From contig CAAFXF010000072.1 of the NCBI GenBank assembly GCA_900766895.1, forward strand, positions 1-6,547: 6,547 bases of DNA. The letters are read 5' to 3'. The DNA is from Clostridia bacterium. GTDB lineage: Bacteria; Bacillota; Clostridia; Oscillospirales; Acutalibacteraceae. The position numbers and the translations under genes were made by a program. Below the pieces are notes generated by a model that ran no database searches, had not been told where the DNA came from, and saw only the letters and a list, made by a program, of their open reading frames with translations. The stretch's first letter is position 1. Each line of letters starts with the position of its first letter. Below, piece after piece: positions 5,581-6,547 of the stretch.

Positions 5581-6547
5581 CAAGCGTTGCCCCCTCAAAA
5601 TCAGATACCCTCACTCGCCTTTTAGCAAGCTTTTTCCAGCTACCTCTAACCAAGACATCAACAAGTGATTTTTCAGTAAGAGGTGACAGCGGAGATGAAT
5701 ATGCAACCCCAAACGGATTAATTGCACAAATATTGCAAAACATCATTGCGGCGCCAAGCATTATTCCGTAAATTCCAAACACTCCGCCGAGAATTATAAA
5801 GCCTATTCTTATCACTGCAAGCCTTTCGTACAACGGATAAATAACATATGACGATATAGCGGTTGCGGCAATTATTATCAGCATCGGTGCACCGATAATT
5901 CCTGCCGAAACCGCAGCGTCACCGATAATAATTGCACCTATAATTGAAATTGCGTGTCCTATATTTTTGGGCAATCGCAAGCCTGCCTCACGCATAATCT
6001 CATACAGCAGATGCACAAACACGGCCTCTGCCATAAGTGAAAACGGAGTTGTTGCTTCATTTGACGCAATCAAAAAAAGCATATTGGACGGAATGAGCTC
6101 CTGATGAAATGTTCCCACAGCAACAAACACACCCGGCAAAAATACGGATATAACAAAGGCTACGTACTTTAATATTCGCATAAAGCTTGAATAAAACGGA
6201 GGGTTATCATAATCATCAAGTGACGAGAAATTGTCGGAGAACAAATACGGTGTATACATTACAAAGGGCGTTCCCTCAACCATTACGGCTACCCTGCCCT
6301 CAAGAAGCTTTGAAGCAAGAACATCCGGTCTTTCGGTTGTACCCACACAGGAAAACAGGCTGTGAATATCGGTGTCAATAAAGGGCAGAAGCTCTCCGTA
6401 ATCAAGCACGGAATTAAAGCCTTCCTGCTTAAGTCTTTTCTCAATCTGCGACACCAATCCTTTATCTGCCCTATCATCAATATAACAAATAATTACAGGG
6501 GTTTTTGCAGATGTGCCGAGATTAATCTGCTTTTGCTTTAGGTGATA
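5573..6547 (-). CDS. gerAA: Spore germination protein, GerAA/Ger(x)A family (germinant receptor A subunit), 5' end missing
   Basis: The frame stays open to the right edge, so the visible 324 residues are the C-terminal part of a protein usually about 480-540 long; a TTG at 6455-6457 is internal, not the start. The fragment opens with a VIICYIDDRADKGLV strand-like segment, part of the soluble N-terminal domain. It is followed by the family signature TERPDVLASKLLEGRVAV and the adjoining VEGTPFVMYTP at about residues 71-100 of the fragment. Then come the membrane domain motifs LPGVFVAVGTFHQELIP, REAGLRLPKNIGHAISIIGA and IIGDAAVSAGIIGAP, all hallmarks of GerA A subunits. The protein sits in the spore inner membrane and, with B and C, forms the germinant-gated channel complex. 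The gene ends GAT GAG TAA, its stop sharing 8 nt with the gerAB start. The promoter, expected to be forespore sigma-G dependent, lies outside the window. Confidence 0.95.
   Translation of the reverse strand, partial: YHLKQKQINLGTSAKTPVIICYIDDRADKGLVSQIEKRLKQEGFNSVLDYGELLPFIDTDIHSLFSCVGTTERPDVLASKLLEGRVAVMVEGTPFVMYTPYLFSDNFSSLDDYDNPPFYSSFMRILKYVAFVISVFLPGVFVAVGTFHQELIPSNMLFLIASNEATTPFSLMAEAVFVHLLYEIMREAGLRLPKNIGHAISIIGAIIIGDAAVSAGIIGAPMLIIIAATAISSYVIYPLYERLAVIRIGFIILGGVFGIYGIMLGAAMMFCNICAINPFGVAYSSPLSPLTEKSLVDVLVRGSWKKLAKRRVRVSDFEGATLDE
5590..5596 (-). promoter_or_regulatory. Ribosome binding site deciding the gerAB ATG start
   Basis: GAGGGGG on the minus strand, inside the last codons of gerAA and 9 nt before the gerAB ATG at 5580. 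It favours that ATG over the upstream TTG at 5598. Confidence 0.7.

Noticed and set aside
5581..5598. Upstream TTG start for gerAB adding six residues (MRGQRL)
   Set aside because: That TTG lies at the edge of the Shine-Dalgarno site, while the ATG at 5580 has GAGGGGG at 9 nt and the usual overlap with the gerAA stop.
6289..6480. A 63-codon minus-strand frame and a 64-codon plus-strand frame within gerAA
   Set aside because: Both lie within the continuous gerAA frame, whose translation shows clear family motifs; they have low-complexity, unfamily-like sequence.

Overview
The window looks like a low-GC, endospore-forming Firmicute, probably a clostridium of the Oscillospiraceae/Ruminococcaceae type. 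The evidence is a gerA-type spore germinant receptor cluster, strong AGGAGG-like ribosome binding sites, frequent TTG starts, and a consensus sigma-A promoter in AT-rich DNA. The taxonomic placement is inference; no marker gene is present to settle it. Every full gene lies on the minus strand, so the window is best read from right to left.

Right part (6547 to 3438): a tricistronic germinant receptor operon, gerAA (5' end outside the window), gerAB and gerAC. Adjacent genes overlap by 8 nt at both junctions (ATGAGTAA and TTGAGTAG), which suggests translational coupling of the three subunits. The products are an integral membrane A subunit, an APC-type transporter-like B subunit and a C-subunit lipoprotein, expected to assemble in the spore inner membrane and sense small-molecule germinants.

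Middle (3437 to 3213): a short spacer. On the plus strand it holds a well-placed Shine-Dalgarno site and a 48-codon TTG-started ORF. That ORF encodes a basic N-terminus and one hydrophobic anchor, then stops inside the antisense of the gerAC 3' end. It resembles the beginning of a SpoIID-like anchored sporulation protein and may be a decapitated gene. The same spacer carries, on the minus strand, a perfect TTGACA-N17-TATAAT promoter for the next gene, followed by a perfect 18-bp palindrome in the predicted leader.

Left part (3212 to 1): a tightly spaced run consisting of citrate synthase, an unrecognised 264-residue polytopic membrane protein, an AEC-family (auxin efflux carrier) transporter, and the first 23 codons of what looks like the DNA polymerase III delta' subunit. 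Gaps of 16, 11 and 15 nt suggest one transcript. Citrate synthase with an AEC carrier hints at organic-acid metabolism and transport, but the sequence does not show the substrate.

No tRNA, rRNA, CRISPR, insertion sequence or clear rho-independent terminator was found. I see no whole new defence or mobile system here. The most unusual items are the truncated plus-strand ORF and the promoter/palindrome region it shares.
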